DNA of 64,000 nucleotides, taken from contig QVOM02000112.1 of the NCBI GenBank assembly GCA_003586115.2, positions 104,944,941 to 105,008,940 on the forward strand. The letters run 5' to 3'. The stretch is from Salvator merianae (Eukaryota > Chordata > Lepidosauria > Squamata > Teiidae). Shown in pieces: positions 36,121 through 47,330 of the stretch (position 1 is its first letter; every line of letters begins with the position of its first letter). The notes beneath the pieces are model-generated. The model saw only the letters and a list, made by a program, of their open reading frames with translations, was not told the origin of the DNA and ran no database searches. Both the position numbers and the translations under genes were made by a program.

Positions 36121-38002
36121 CTTTGTGGCAGAGCCCCACACTTTTCCATGGCTATTTACTCAGTCACATCTAGCTGCAGTGGCAGAAATGTGTGCTTATG
36201 GCATGCCACCCTGCCCCATAGTATGCCATTGCAATCATATAGATGGAACAGGTGGATTTTTGGCCACCAACAAGGTCACGTGCAGCCCACAATTGTGAAG
36301 CCTCACCCAAACACTATGCTTATTGAGACAAAGAGATTCCTTGGGGATTTTTTTTAAAAAGTGGATGGACAGGTGCTACCTGCAGCCTCTTTTGTGGCTG
36401 TGGTTGTGTGTACCACATGGGGAACAATATACATCCTACAGGTATTGTTTCATTAGAGCACCTCTCTGTGATTTCTGAGGAAATGTTTTTTTTTACCCTT
36501 TTGGTGTGAAGAGATGTTTTGGGCAGCTGGCCACACTGGCACAGTAATGTTACATGTAGACAGGACTGCACACTTTCAGTTCCTCCTGTCACTCAGTCAT
36601 CAACTAGCAGTGACCAATCTGTCCTGAACAGTTTACATCTGAGTTGGTCATAGTAAGCTGTAATGGCCAGATAGTGTGGATGGCACCTGCTCATTCCACT
36701 TTTTTTTTTAATCCTTCCCCAAGAAATTCACTTGCCCAGATGTCCAGATAACACCTATATGAATCATAATGGCAATATGTTGGGGTGAGGTGATGTGAAA
36801 CTGCGGCAAGCTTCTGCTGCTACCATAGGATGTACAGAGGGTAAAACGTGCTGGTACAGACCATGGCAGACTCCGGCACATAATCCGGAATAAGGACAAT
36901 GCAGAAAGGGCTACAATCAGGATCCTGAAGATCTGTTTTTGCTGATCTTACCACTTGTATCCTACTAGATAGACTGCGGGCTTTGCTTTGTTGGTTCAAG
37001 TTCTCATGATGGGTACAATGTATTTAAAATACAATTGAATAGACAAGCAGAATGTAAATAGTCATGCAGAAGCTCTCCATGCATCCTTCTGAATCTCAGT
37101 CTAATGCATCTGGCATTTCTTTGTAGACACAACATTCCATTTTTACCTTAAGGCTGATCTTTCAATTCTCATTGAATTCTGATGAAGTTATGCTACTGAA
37201 ATAACCTGTCCTTTCGGAAATGTCTGCAAAGGACTCCACTGTGTCTGCAGAGCCCTTACGTTATTAGTGCAATCTTTCTTTGTATTGCATTGCATTGTAT
37301 TGTATTTATAAATGTACGCATCCTTGCCAATTTGTTTGACAGGAAACTGGATTCAGATTTTTGGAGCTCCCAGAGGATATTGGGTGATCTTCACCAGACT
37401 CCCATCTCCTAACTGCAGTTTCTATCTTTAAAATAAGGCTATTTTAAAATCTAGATTGCAGGATTGTGCAGATACACAAAGAAGGGATTAAAGAGTTTTT
37501 GCAACAGGACAGAGCACTTAAAATTTGCTTGAATCTATAATAGAAGGCTATAATATGTATTGTTCTTTTCTCTTTTAATGTTGTTGAAATGAAGATAATT
37601 GGAAACATCATAATGTTGTCCAACTTTCTTACCATTGCTTGTATTACACAGGGGAAGAAAGACAGTAATAATACTGACTTGTCTTGGAATGTCTGAACTA
37701 TATAAAACTTGCCAAAATAATATAAAGCTGTCTGAGATCTTTGAAAAGACTGCTGTGCCAATACAAAGTTTCATAATGGATCCATTAGCCAATCATTTAC
37801 AAAAAGAGTTGAGAAACTTATTGCAAGTTGCAGAATTCTGTTTATTGTACAGTACAAAAACATCATGCTCCTAAAACATAATAGGCTGTTCTTCTGTTGC
37901 TTTGCTTCACTTTAAGTCTTTCAGCACACAGATTGCTTTTCACAGTGCGTCACCTCTTTTCCTCTAATGCAACTCAGTGTTTGTACTTTGGTTTCCCATT
38001 AG
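36121..38002. other. Intronic stretch, little recognised
   Basis: About 36890-36912 ends in a GACAATGCAGAAAGGGC block of the MITE end group, with no matching left end. No other repeat or exon was recognised. Confidence 0.4.
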
Positions 38003-38048
38003 AAAAGACATAAGGCTGACAGTACAGTGAACAAAAAGAAAACCGTGG
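38003..38048 (+). CDS. ATP8A2: ATP8A2 small exon: KRHKAD linker
   Basis: The 46-base exon encodes KRHKADSTVNKKKTV and leaves one base (phase 1). This is the basic cytosolic linker into the actuator domain. The acceptor is CCCATTAG and the donor GTAAGT. Its size and phase fit the next exon exactly. Confidence 0.96.
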
Positions 38049-38943
38049 GTAAGTCCGATAAGCTATTTAGAAAATGATTGGGATTGGATGACATAGGAGG
38101 CCATAGTGAACTTGCCAGTTTAGGCTGTTTTGCAGCTTCTTAGAGTTATACGCCCAAATCAGGAATCAAGCTTTATAGCATGTTTTATACTCAAGACCTG
38201 TACTTGGCTTACAAATCATGTTTTTCTTCATTAACATAAGCCATAGTTCCATGTCAGTCATAATGCCAAACATAAGATTGATTGTATTTTGTTTCCTCTT
38301 TGTTCTGTTCTCGAGAAGCCTGACAGCTCATGTCAGTAAACTGTTATCTATAGCTAAACAAAACATGAAAACTGAACTAATAACTTTTGACTAGGGATAA
38401 TACCTTTTGCCACCATCGTGACATACGGTGGTGATGTAGGATGATTAAACTGCATTAAGAGGGTTGCTGCTTTAAGTTACAAGATTGTAATCATAAATCC
38501 TACATCATATTTTGTTTCAACAGACTGTTTAAACTTGTTTTTGTTCTAAATTCATGGTCCATTGTTATACTCCTGCTGATCTCTATTGTTAGCACATTAC
38601 TACTAATGTGGGTTTGCATAGCAGAAGTTGGTGGTTGTGAGAGAATCCACATTTTTGCTTCCTATATGTAACTAAAAATGTGCTTAGGGGGGTTCTATTA
38701 TGTCAAGTATGACTGTAAATGAAAACAAGCAGTGGTTCATTGTGTAAATCAGATTATTTAAAGAAGCAATAATCTCTAATTCCTATAGATAAATAGACAT
38801 TAATTGGGTCACAGTCAGAATTCAGAAAAGTTCTGCAAGCAGGACAAATAAAAAGGCTGGATTTGCTCTGACATTCGTCACAATAGCACTCCACAGAATG
38901 GAGCTTTGTAGCAGGGAGCTGTGACCCCTCCAAGTGGCAGATC

Positions 38944-39035
38944 AGGGCTGTTCAACTTGTGGCCTTCCGGATGTTCTTAACTACAAGGGGTTGGCACAGA
39001 ATGTTGGGAGTTGTAGTTCATTAACACCTAAGGGC
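38944..39035. mobile_element. Degraded hAT-like foldback MITE
   Basis: The words CAGGGCTGTTCAACTTGTGG and GGGAGTTGTAGTTCATTAAC match the common amniote foldback element type represented better at 55185-55338. Ends are decayed and no duplication is seen. Confidence 0.45.
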
Positions 39036-40972
39036 TGCAAGCTGAGCAGTAACCCTATAGTAGATAGATCTTTTAGGTGGGTGGGTGGCAGGCCATCTGC
39101 CTTCCCTCCCTCGTTTATTTTTAGGCACCTGGTAGCTGCTGTGCTTTTGAGTCACATATAAAGCTATGGATAATCAAAGTTATAGTTCAAAAAATGATGT
39201 TTTCCAGACTCTGGTTACAGCTCTTGTTTGGAAGATTACTGCAGGTTTGATTACATCTGTACTGTGTATGATGAAGGTATATTTGGATTGGTTCCCAGTG
39301 ATTTTAGCAGTGGCGATCCATATCTGTGATAATTATGCTGATTTGTACCAGTACTGCAAATGTCCACTTTTAAAACTAAAATACTCTTTACTGATGCTTT
39401 AGTGGTACAGAGGGACATGGAAATGCACTTTATAGGTTGAAATTCAGCTTGCACCTTTTATTTTATTTTGGGTTATGTGAATGAGCATAACCTCCTCAGC
39501 TGCTGGGAAAAGGAGTTCAGAAACTTTTCTGCTGCTTTTCATTGACCTTAGGGTTCTCTAACATTCAGGACTAGACAAATGAGTGGGTAAATTTCAACTG
39601 TGGTTACTTCTGGGAACACAATCTTCAGCAATAGTTTAGGAATGTCTTCCGTAAATGTGGTTGCAATTGACTGTTGTGTTTTGTTATTCTGTTGCTCAGG
39701 TGGTTAAGACACTAAACATAGAAATGCAAGTAGAGTTTTCCAGGTACCTTCTTTCAGCCATACTGGAGCAGAGGAGTTAGACAAGTATTAAGTTTAAAGA
39801 GGCACTAGGTTCATTCTTGCAATGTTTGACCTATGTTTTCCTGATTGGACGTTGTCCTACCTTCCTCCACAATGATCTAGTCAGGAGGACATGCTTTATC
39901 TCACTTACGACCTTGAGACAAGGCAGGTAAAGATGAATAATGGGTTGCAGCAGGAGGGGTGAGCCAGAACAGTAACCTGGGCACAGATTGAATAAGGATA
40001 ATGAGCAGTTTGCTAAAAAATTCTCAGTTGGCCCCTCCCTGGATGATCTGTCAGTTACCTCTGTCTGCCCTCTCTTGAGTTTATAGATATGTTAAAGGCA
40101 TCACAGTCTTCTAGCTGGTTCATGTTGGAGGGAATGCACTCAGAAGCTTTAGACTTTTAACTCTCATGCTGTCTGGAGCTGACTGGAACTGTAGCCCAAA
40201 CATCTGGAGAGCACTACAGCAGCTGAGAGCTATGGCAACTTGTGACTCCCAGCCCCAGAGAATCCCACTCGCAGCAGCAGGGTTTATGATTGGGCTGCAT
40301 TTGTACCAGAGCAGAAATGGTCCTCCAAGTCAACCATTTTTGATCTAGTGCAAAAGTGGCCCAACTGAAAACCTGGCCAGTAAATCACCTTTTCCCTACC
40401 TGATCATTCATGCAGAGCAGAGAAGGCCACTCAGGTGTTGATAAATATTCTGAGAGTCATTCCCTTCATGTGTTAGATATGTCAACTCCCAGAGTGGTGA
40501 AAGTGACCCAGGAGCTATTGGGGGCTTGTGTGTGTAAATGCATCGCCAGGGCATCCAGATAATTTAGATGCTCTACTCCTCAGTCGGCCGGGAGGTGCTC
40601 TAGGGCATCCGTGTGGATGCAGCTGATATTAAGGAAGGATGACATCAACGATGGCTCAGGATTGCATCAAAGTGTATCCTTCAGCAATTAGTTGAAGGAG
40701 CTAATCTGTTCCTAGTTACTCCAGGGACTTTCCTGATAAGGTGTCTTGAGGAAGTACCATTCTTTCTACCTGCTGCTGAAACCCAGTTCTTGAGACCGGC
40801 AAACTTATTTGAAGTTCAGTCAGCTGTTTAGGATCCTTTTTATACCTCTTCCAAAAAAAAGAAAAAAATTGAAGAAGCAATATATAGATGTTTTATATAG
40901 AAAGAGATGGAGAAAAAGATAAATTAAAAAGATGTACTATTAATTTCTTTTTCTTCTACCCCTTCTTTTCAG
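39036..40972. other. Intronic stretch, little recognised
   Basis: No repeat is confidently named. About 40540-40620 holds GGGCATCCAGATAATTTAGA and GGGCATCCGTGTGGATGCAG, possibly the end of a small foldback element. The end of the interval is the polypyrimidine tract before the VLRNGMW exon. Confidence 0.35.
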
Positions 40973-41013
40973 TTCTAAGAAATGGGATGTGGCAGAATAT
41001 TATGTGGAAAGAG
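40973..41013 (+). CDS. ATP8A2: ATP8A2 small exon: VLRNGMWQNIMWKE
   Basis: This 41-base exon enters in phase 1 and leaves in phase 0. With the preceding base it encodes VLRNGMWQNIMWKE, an actuator-domain strand. The acceptor TTTTCAG follows a pyrimidine tract and the donor is GTAAGA. The IMWKE form is typical of ATP8A2, where ATP8A1 differs. Confidence 0.96.
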
Positions 41014-41181
41014 GTAAGAATTCTTTTTCAGACTTTAAGAGAATTAACTGAATTTTTAATAAAGTAATTAGTGGTTTTGATCTTCCCTTTGGGTTCAAAG
41101 ATGAGTGCTGTATATTTTTACCCTTTATGTCTCTCTTTTCTGGACATATTTGTGTGAGTTTGGAGGAGGGGAATATTCTCT

Positions 41182-41207
41182 ACCACCACCACCACCACCA
41201 TCACCAC
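41182..41207. repeat. (CCA)n short tract
   Basis: About eight CCA/CAC units directly precede the pyrimidine tract at 41210-41300. Confidence 0.85.
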
Positions 41208-41209
41208 AT

Positions 41210-41228
41210 CTTTCTTTCTTTCTTTCTT

Positions 41229-41287
<59 letters not shown>

Positions 41288-41300
41288 CTCTCTCTCTCTC
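41210..41300. repeat. (TTTC)n/(TC)n pyrimidine tract
   Basis: Six TTTC units pass into about thirty TC units with one TGTG interruption. The + strand, and so the pre-mRNA, is all pyrimidine apart from that interruption. The open frames across it are low-complexity artefacts. Confidence 0.97.
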
Positions 41301-41544
41301 CACCTTTTAATCCTATTCATGACATGATCATAAATTCATATGTGCCTCTTTTTGTACAGAGTAAGTGGATAGCTATCCTTTATGGAAATAGAGAAGAAGT
41401 GGAGTACATTTAGAAAGGATCTGTGGTCAAAATACGAAACAAAAATAGAAAGGATCTGTGGTGTATGTTTAGGATGCTATATACAAATAGAAAGCAAATT
41501 CTGCAAGTAGATTTTTATGCTACCAAAACTGCATCATCTATACA

Positions 41545-41623
41545 GAAGGAAGGAAGGAAGGAAGGAAGGAAGGAAAGAAAGAAAGAAACAAAGAAAGAAA
41601 GAAAGAAAGAAAGAAAGAAAATA

Positions 41624-41663
<40 letters not shown>

Positions 41664-41702
41664 GAAAGAAAGAGAGAGAGAGAGAAAGAAAGGAAGGAAG
41701 AC
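41545..41702. repeat. (GGAA)n/(GAAA)n/(GA)n purine tract
   Basis: A run of GGAA units, then about twenty-five GAAA units, then GA units, then GGAA again. It is all purine on the + strand apart from one C, so it is complementary in character to the tract 245 bp upstream. Confidence 0.97.
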
Positions 41703-42169
41703 GAGCAGGACTGGAGGAACTTCAAAGTCTGTAGAAGTGTGTGTGTGTGTGAAGGAGTTTTGGAAAAACTGATTGTCTCTTGAGTGCAGAAAGGGAACAG
41801 GGGCCATTGGCAGTTGCTTATGCTACTGTTGCAACAAACTGAAATGAAAAAAAAAAATGATTCAGAATCACTAACATTCATGAAATTTAACACTCTTCCT
41901 GGGGTGAAATTTCAACTTTATATCAACAACAGCAGTAAAATATTCATTGTTTACAAAAGGCCCTACTGTACCTAGGTTTTAATCCACCTTCAGTCAACAG
42001 AACAGCAAAGTGACAGTCCTTTTGTTTTGTGCATTATTTAAGCCAGAAAATCCATTTTTGGCTTAGATAATGTAGAAATGTTCCATCACTTTGCCGATGT
42101 GTTCTTTTCACTCTGAAGGCTGACTGAAAGTGGATTAAAACTTATGTGTAACTGCATCCATCTAATGCA

Positions 42170-42785
42170 TGAATCTGTTTATTTATAATGTACAATTCTG
42201 GTTACCACACTTCAAAAAGGATATAGTGGAACTGGAAAAAGTGCAGAAAAGGGCTACCAGAATGTTCAAGGGCCTGGAACACCTTCTTTATGAGGACAGA
42301 CTGCAATGTGAAAGATGGCATTTAAGAGGGGGCTTGACTGAATGGTGTGGAACAAGTGGATAGAAAAAGAGTATTTTCTCTGTCACCCAACACTAGAACC
42401 AGGGAGCACTCTAGGAAGCTGATGGGCAGGACTGACAAGGGGAAGTATTTTTTCACCTAGAAGGTCTGTGGTTTATAGAATTTATTGCCAGAAGAGGTAG
42501 TGACAGCAACTAGCCTGAATAGCTTTAAGAAAGAGTTAGAGAAATTCATGGAGGGCAGTTGTATCAATGACTGCTAGAATGGAACCCTAGATGCTGCCTC
42601 CAAGTTGGAGAGACAGGCTGGAGGCCTCTAAAGGCCATTTGCAGGTAGTTGAAAGCAGGTGAAGGTTTTGCCTTTTTGTTCCACTTGAGAATGCCCAGAA
42701 GCAATTTGTGGTTTCTGTGTAAGACAGGATGCTGGACTAGATGGGCTGTGACCTGATTCAACAGGGCTCCTCTTATGTTCTTATA
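42170..42785 (+). mobile_element. CR1-like LINE 3' end, longest copy
   Basis: It begins in ORF2 C-terminal coding (YNVQFWLPHFKKDIVELEKV, then QKRATRMFKGLEHLLYEDRL) and continues through the 3' UTR. It ends GGGCTCCTCTTATGTTCTTA. It lies in the intron after the VLRNGMW exon and is followed at once by a reversed L2. Confidence 0.88.
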
Positions 42786-43410
42786 GGTTTTTATGTACTG
42801 CCCTGTTACCGAAGTCTCAGGACGATGTACAATAGTATTGACTGCAGAAAACAGGAAAAAAGAGAAAAATAGGCAGAAAATGAAAATAAGCATAAACATA
42901 TCAGAAAACATGGTTGGAGTACAGAGTTTCTATTACACCCCAAAAGCTTTGGTGAGCAGAAGTGATTTTATCAGGTATCCAAATGAATCCATTGTGGATA
43001 CCTGGCAAATCTCACTAGGAAGATTGTTCCATAGCAGGTGGACCACCATAGCAAATGCCCTATTTCTAGCAGTTGTCTCAGCATTCTCCTCAATAGATAG
43101 TATAGCTAGGATGGCTTCCCCAGAACATCTTAACAAAGGGGCAGATCTTTGGGGAAGGCTGCAGTCCTTTAGGTATTTGGAGTCTGAGTTGTATAGGACC
43201 TTATAGGTCAACATTAAAACCTTAAATTGGGCTAGGAGAAACATGACTTCAGCTAAAAGTGCTTGTTACAACCCTAGCATTAACATCCAACCCTTCATTG
43301 CCACCAAGTACTTCTCTGATACGGCTGATATAGCTGGAGCAGAGATGTAGAGATGGTATCATCTACTTACAAGTGACACTGATCTCCAAACCTCCTAATG
43401 ACCGTACCTA

Positions 43411-43987
43411 GGGCATTTTCACACTTACCACTGTAGAAGAGAATAATTATTCTGTTCTGTGGTGGTATGGACCACACAGTGTGAATACCATCTGCACTGC
43501 ATGGCCCTAGTTACCTACCTGAAGCACGCTACCAGCATTCACGGTGCAAATGCTGGTTGTGTTGCTTGAAGCTTACCATGGCAGTGGCCGGGAAGCGTCT
43601 AGCTACTGCTATGGTGACCACCAGGGCTGTGCAACGTGCACATGTGCACAGATGCAATCGAACGATCACACAGGCCTGGCCACCATGCTGCAAGGTACGT
43701 GCAAATGCACTTTAGCTCCCAGTAATGGTATGGAGCACCAATTTCTGCCTGGCTCCAGGATATAGTAATTGAATATGTGGTTTTGCAATGGTTCCACTTC
43801 TTTCACCAGGGTAGAATCCAAAGCACACACATGGGGAATTTTCAGTCATGTCCCTGGAAGCTCCTAGGAATTGATTCTGTCCCCTATGCTTTTTAACATC
43901 TACAAGGTAGTTGCTGTCAGGAGCAGTGTTATGCTGCTCCCGGTTCTGCAAAGTGCAGACACACTTTGCTAGCATGCAAAGAAGCCC
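43411..43987. mobile_element. Family A MITE, copy A7, with captured L2 segment
   Basis: The left end GGGCATTTTCACACTTACC and the right end GCATGCAAAGAAGCCC are inverted. CTA lies on both sides (43408-43410, 43988-43990). Removing element plus one CTA rejoins the L2 sequence (CAACCTA to GGTACGG on the minus strand). Family A motifs occupy 43411-43750 and 43917-43987. Between them, about 43754-43916 is an inverted near-copy of the L2 flank at 44000-44158. Confidence 0.78.
43754..43916 (+). repeat. Inverted near-copy of flanking L2 (44000-44158)
   Basis: The words GGCTCCAGGATA, TGTGGTTTTGCAATGGTTCC, AGAATCCAAAGCA, ATGTCCCTGG and GCTTTTTAACATCTA occur in this order. They occur in the same order on the minus strand of 44158-44000. 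By eye roughly 85% of aligned positions agree. Confidence 0.8.
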
Positions 43988-44241
43988 CTAGGTTGTCTCA
44001 TAGATGTTAAAAAGCATGGCAGACAGGATCAGTCCCTAGGAGATCCCAGGGACATAAATCCCCCATGTGTATGCTTTGGATTCTGCCCTGCTGATAGGAA
44101 TGGAACCATTGCAAAACCACATCTTCAGTTATGTTATCCTGGAGCCAGACGGAAACTTTGTAGCTGCAGAACTTTTGTTCCTCAACTTTGAAGTCTCTAA
44201 GGCTGGGAGGTACCAGATGTGTGAACACTACCCCTGTTATC

Positions 44242-44600
44242 TCTTTTTATTATTTGTATTTCTATCCTTTTCCTTTTTAAACTGCTTAAGGTAGTGAACA
44301 TTATTATCCTCCCCTCTGTATTTTCCCCACAGCAACCTATGAATTAGGTTGGTTGAGAGACAATGGCCCTTTCTGTACTGGGCCTTATTCTAGATTACAT
44401 CCCAGGATAGGGACCTGCCATCTGTACTAGCATGTGGATGGCAGGTCCCTATTCTGGGATATAATCTGGAATAAAGCCCAATGCAGAAAGGACCAATTGC
44501 TGGTCCAAGGTCATCCAATGGGATTTCATGGCTGGGTGAGAGATTTAAACTTGCATTCCCAAGTTCTAGCCTGACAGTCTAGCTAAAACCCAGTCCTGGC
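44242..44600 (-). mobile_element. SINE/LINE 3' body, interrupted by a small MITE
   Basis: The order TTTCTATCCTTTTCCT, then CCTATGAATTAGGTTGG, GGTCCAAGGTCATCCAATGG, CTGGGTGAGAGATTTAAACT and CAGTCCTGGCTC is the reverse of a widespread amniote tRNA-SINE/LINE-tail repeat. It is split by the MITE at 44365-44494, whose removal with one AAT restores the expected word GAGACAATTGCTGG. Confidence 0.62.
44365..44494. mobile_element. 130-bp palindromic MITE, AAT duplication
   Basis: The ends are GGCCCTTTCTGTACTGGGCC and, inverted, GGTCCTTTCTGCATTGGGC. Flanks are AAT on both sides (44362-44364, 44495-44497). The arms continue inward (ATCCCAGGATAGGGACCTGCC against GGCAGGTCCCTATTCTGGGA, shown partly), so the whole element folds into one hairpin. 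It is the smallest complete member of the TTTCTGCA end group. Confidence 0.82.
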
Positions 44601-45040
44601 TCTTTACAAACTATTAAGGCATCACTGTTATCAAATCATTTTTATTTTGGGCTGCAGAAAAACAAATATGAGAGGTTATAAAGTCTTAGTCCTAACACAA
44701 AAGCAAATTACTTGAAATCACATCATTTTTTTATTCTTCAGTGTAATCTTTCTTCTGCTCAATACATTCGCTCAAACAATGGTGCAACACTTGATGCCTT
44801 CCAAAAAATTATTAATTATCTTGGTCAGCAAATCCCTCATTTACAAGAGGTTGATCATTTAAGTCCTTATCCTAATAAGGAAGTTAAATTATTTTATATG
44901 TGCACCTTTTTAATGTTGTATATTTTTCTCAGTGAATACCTGCCAAGTTTCAGTGAACACCTGCCAAGTTTCTATGTTTTTCTTTTTCTTTTTACAGGAG
45001 GTGTGTGAGTAGGTGAAGAAATCTGTGAAAAAAGGGCAAG

Positions 45041-45060
45041 AGTTTTTTTTTTTTTTTTTT
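45041..45060. repeat. Poly(T) run
   Basis: About seventeen T residues with no recognised LINE or SINE attached, in the intron after the VLRNGMW exon. Confidence 0.8.
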
Positions 45061-45492
45061 GGAAGGGATCAGAACATTGCACCATTGTTTGAGCAAGTAT
45101 TTTGAGCGAAGAGAGATAATAGTGAAAAAAATCTAACAAATCTCTTCAAGCCATGTGCTTCTGTGTTGGGTTTAGGATTCAGTAACTACACTTATAGGAA
45201 ATGGAAATGAAAAGGGAAATGTCAGAATAATCTTCCAGTTTTTGGTACATGTTGCTGTGGTTATCTCTTTCTTTGAGTTCCTGAATGTAGCCCCCCTTTT
45301 GGTTGGTGAGATGCACTGTTATGTGATTGACTGAAAATACTGTGAAAAATTGTGGATACGTTCCATAATGCATCATTGTTTTCTTTCCCTCGCTGTGGAG
45401 GATTGACTAATAGTCTGAATGGACTTCCCTATCTTTCTGTCTGTTCATTTTCTTCTTTTCATGCTGCTGCACTCGTGCCCTTGAATCAATAG

Positions 45493-45566
45493 GTGGCAGT
45501 GGGAGATATTGCGAAGGTCACCAATGGGCAGCACCTGCCAGCAGACATGATCATTTTATCTACCAG
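45493..45566 (+). CDS. ATP8A2: ATP8A2 exon: VAVGDIAKVTNGQHLPAD
   Basis: The 74-base exon enters in phase 0 and leaves in phase 2. It encodes VAVGDIAKVTNGQHLPADMI, then ILST and the first two bases of a serine codon. VGDI.KV.NG..LPAD is the conserved actuator-domain segment shared by all P-type ATPases. The acceptor is AATAG and the donor GTCAGA, which is weaker than its neighbours. Confidence 0.96.
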
Positions 45567-46569
45567 GTCAGATATACTGAATGGATGTGCAATCATGCTT
45601 CTGCTAAACTGAGGTTTTAAAGAACTAATATTTTCTATTGGAGAACGTATAGTACTACAGGAGAACACTTTTATCTTTGCCTGTAGAAATTACACACAGT
45701 TACTGTAGCTCTTAAATGTCAGAAACGTATTGTGTGTACTAACATAATAATGTAGAAGGAAAATCACAGCCAGGAATATGGCTGTCTGTTGTGAATTACA
45801 GACCAAAGCAGTACACTGTTTATAGCCAGGTAATCTTAAGTTTGCAAAAGTTGGAAGGAGCTGTTTAAACCATTTAGTCCAAAAACCTGTTTCTTGCAGG
45901 AATGCAGATCAAAACATCTTCAACAGATTTATCTATTCCTTTTATTTTTATATCACTCTAGACCAAAGTCCCAGGGTAGTGAACAGATGACATAAAATCT
46001 TTACTTGACTGTTTAAGCCAAAATAAGAACATGCCTTTTGTTTATACATAAGATATTCTTAACAATCCTGTGGATTGGGTCCAGTTAGGCTACAGATATA
46101 AGGTGATGGCCTGAACAGATGCCTTTCTTTGATCTTGTTCAACTGTATGTTAGTATGTAATGGACCAACATGCTGTTTGTCAAGATCAAAGTGAAGAATT
46201 CAGGTAGAGCCTCACTATGCCCTATTTGACCTTATGGAAGTGCCTCCATCCCTTCCTTCACTCATTAACTGTAATTAAACAAGGAAAGTACTGCCTAGCC
46301 CCTCCCCTCTTTTAAAAAAAATGCATAGGGGAATTATGATGACTAGGTTTGAAATAACCTGGCATATTGAAATTTAAGCTGATGACGACAAGCATTGTTT
46401 CTCTGGATGGATAAAAAAGAGAATTGCAGTTAACTGGAGGTTCTTTGCTTTGATAGTGGTTTATGAAAAAGGAGTACCAAAGGTGCTCTGGGCATTAGCA
46501 AAACCCATGTTGAAAATCTCAGGTTGTCAACTGAGATATGAGTCAACAAACTTATTGCTGCATTCCTTA

Positions 46570-47010
46570 GGACCTGTTCACACTTAACAGCCTAGTATAG
46601 TATAAGAATACCATATTCAACTGGTAAAGACTCAGCAACATGGCAGCCGTGTGCACTCTGAATGTTAGAACAGCCCTGTACCGGTCCATCAGCACTGAAA
46701 GTGTGAATGACAGGCCCAGTCACTGAGACAGTGGCTGTGGCAACGTCTGGTGTGTAGCTGGATGTTTCCACAATGATCGGAATGTGGCATGTGACTGCAC
46801 AGCCACAGCTGCCCCGCCTACGCACAGTGTTTGTACCTGGAAGAGGGTGTGAACACTGTTGTCCGGAAGCCATCCAGCTGCTCCCAGTCAAGCTGTGAAT
46901 AACATTTTAGTTGTCCACAGTTAGTAACATGCGGTAGTGGTGTGGGCGTGCAGACAGGCCTGCCCAGTGAGCATCTGGAAGCTCACCTACAGATAAGTGT
47001 GAACAGGCCT
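46570..47010. mobile_element. Family A-type MITE copy A8, TTA duplication
   Basis: The left end GGACCTGTTCACACTTA and the right end TAAGTGTGAACAGGCCT are nearly perfect inverses. TTA flanks both sides (46567-46569, 47011-47013). The 441-bp interior includes AGCACTGAAAGTGTGAATG. It lies in the intron before the DGET exon. Confidence 0.82.
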
Positions 47011-47174
47011 TTAGACTTGATTTATGGCACACTGCCATAAATGGCGGAAGACAACTTATCTAATCTCAAGCATTAGTCCCCAAGTCAGAATTAAATGTTT
47101 ACCACTTGGATATTAGAATTAATATATATTTTATTTTTATCTTTTTTTCTAAGGGAACTCAAGATAAGGTGTTC

Positions 47175-47330
47175 TTGAGGTTTCCAGATAATCTTCTTTC
47201 TACTTGTTGGCAAAATCTAGACTTAGGATGTTATCTGGACTTAGGATGATAAAGGATGTTATTTCCATGCGGACCATGGCACCATTAGCGAAATCAGTTC
47301 ACTCCCATGGAATCTATAAAACATGATATA
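47175..47330 (+). repeat. Unclassified repeat X, copy 2
   Basis: It has GAGGTTTCCAGATAATCTTC, then GGACCATGGCACCATTAGC, then CAGTTCACTCCCATGG and AATCTATAAAAC. This is the reverse-complement order of 28040-28195. A 15-base word (CTGGACTTAGGATG-like) is locally duplicated inside this copy at about 47218-47250. Confidence 0.65.

Larger units (their letters stand above)
42786..44245 (-). mobile_element. L2-type LINE, interrupted by MITE A7
   Basis: From right to left the minus strand encodes VVLQWFHSYQQGRIQS (about 44110). A GDQCHL.VDDT relative of the YADD catalytic box follows (about 43380). Then comes AQFKVLMLTYKVLYNSDSKY and AFAMVVHLLWNNLPSEI (43200-42960), and last a reversed CCCTGAGAC-type 3' end. 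The A7 element (43411-43987) separates the first block from the second. Stops and frameshifts are present. Confidence 0.78.

Noticed and set aside
41210..41702. CRISPR-like repeat array
   Set aside because: These are plain microsatellites with no spacer structure, in a vertebrate intron.
41105..41893. Serine/leucine- and lysine-rich open frames
   Set aside because: They are translations of the (TC)n and (GAAA)n tracts.
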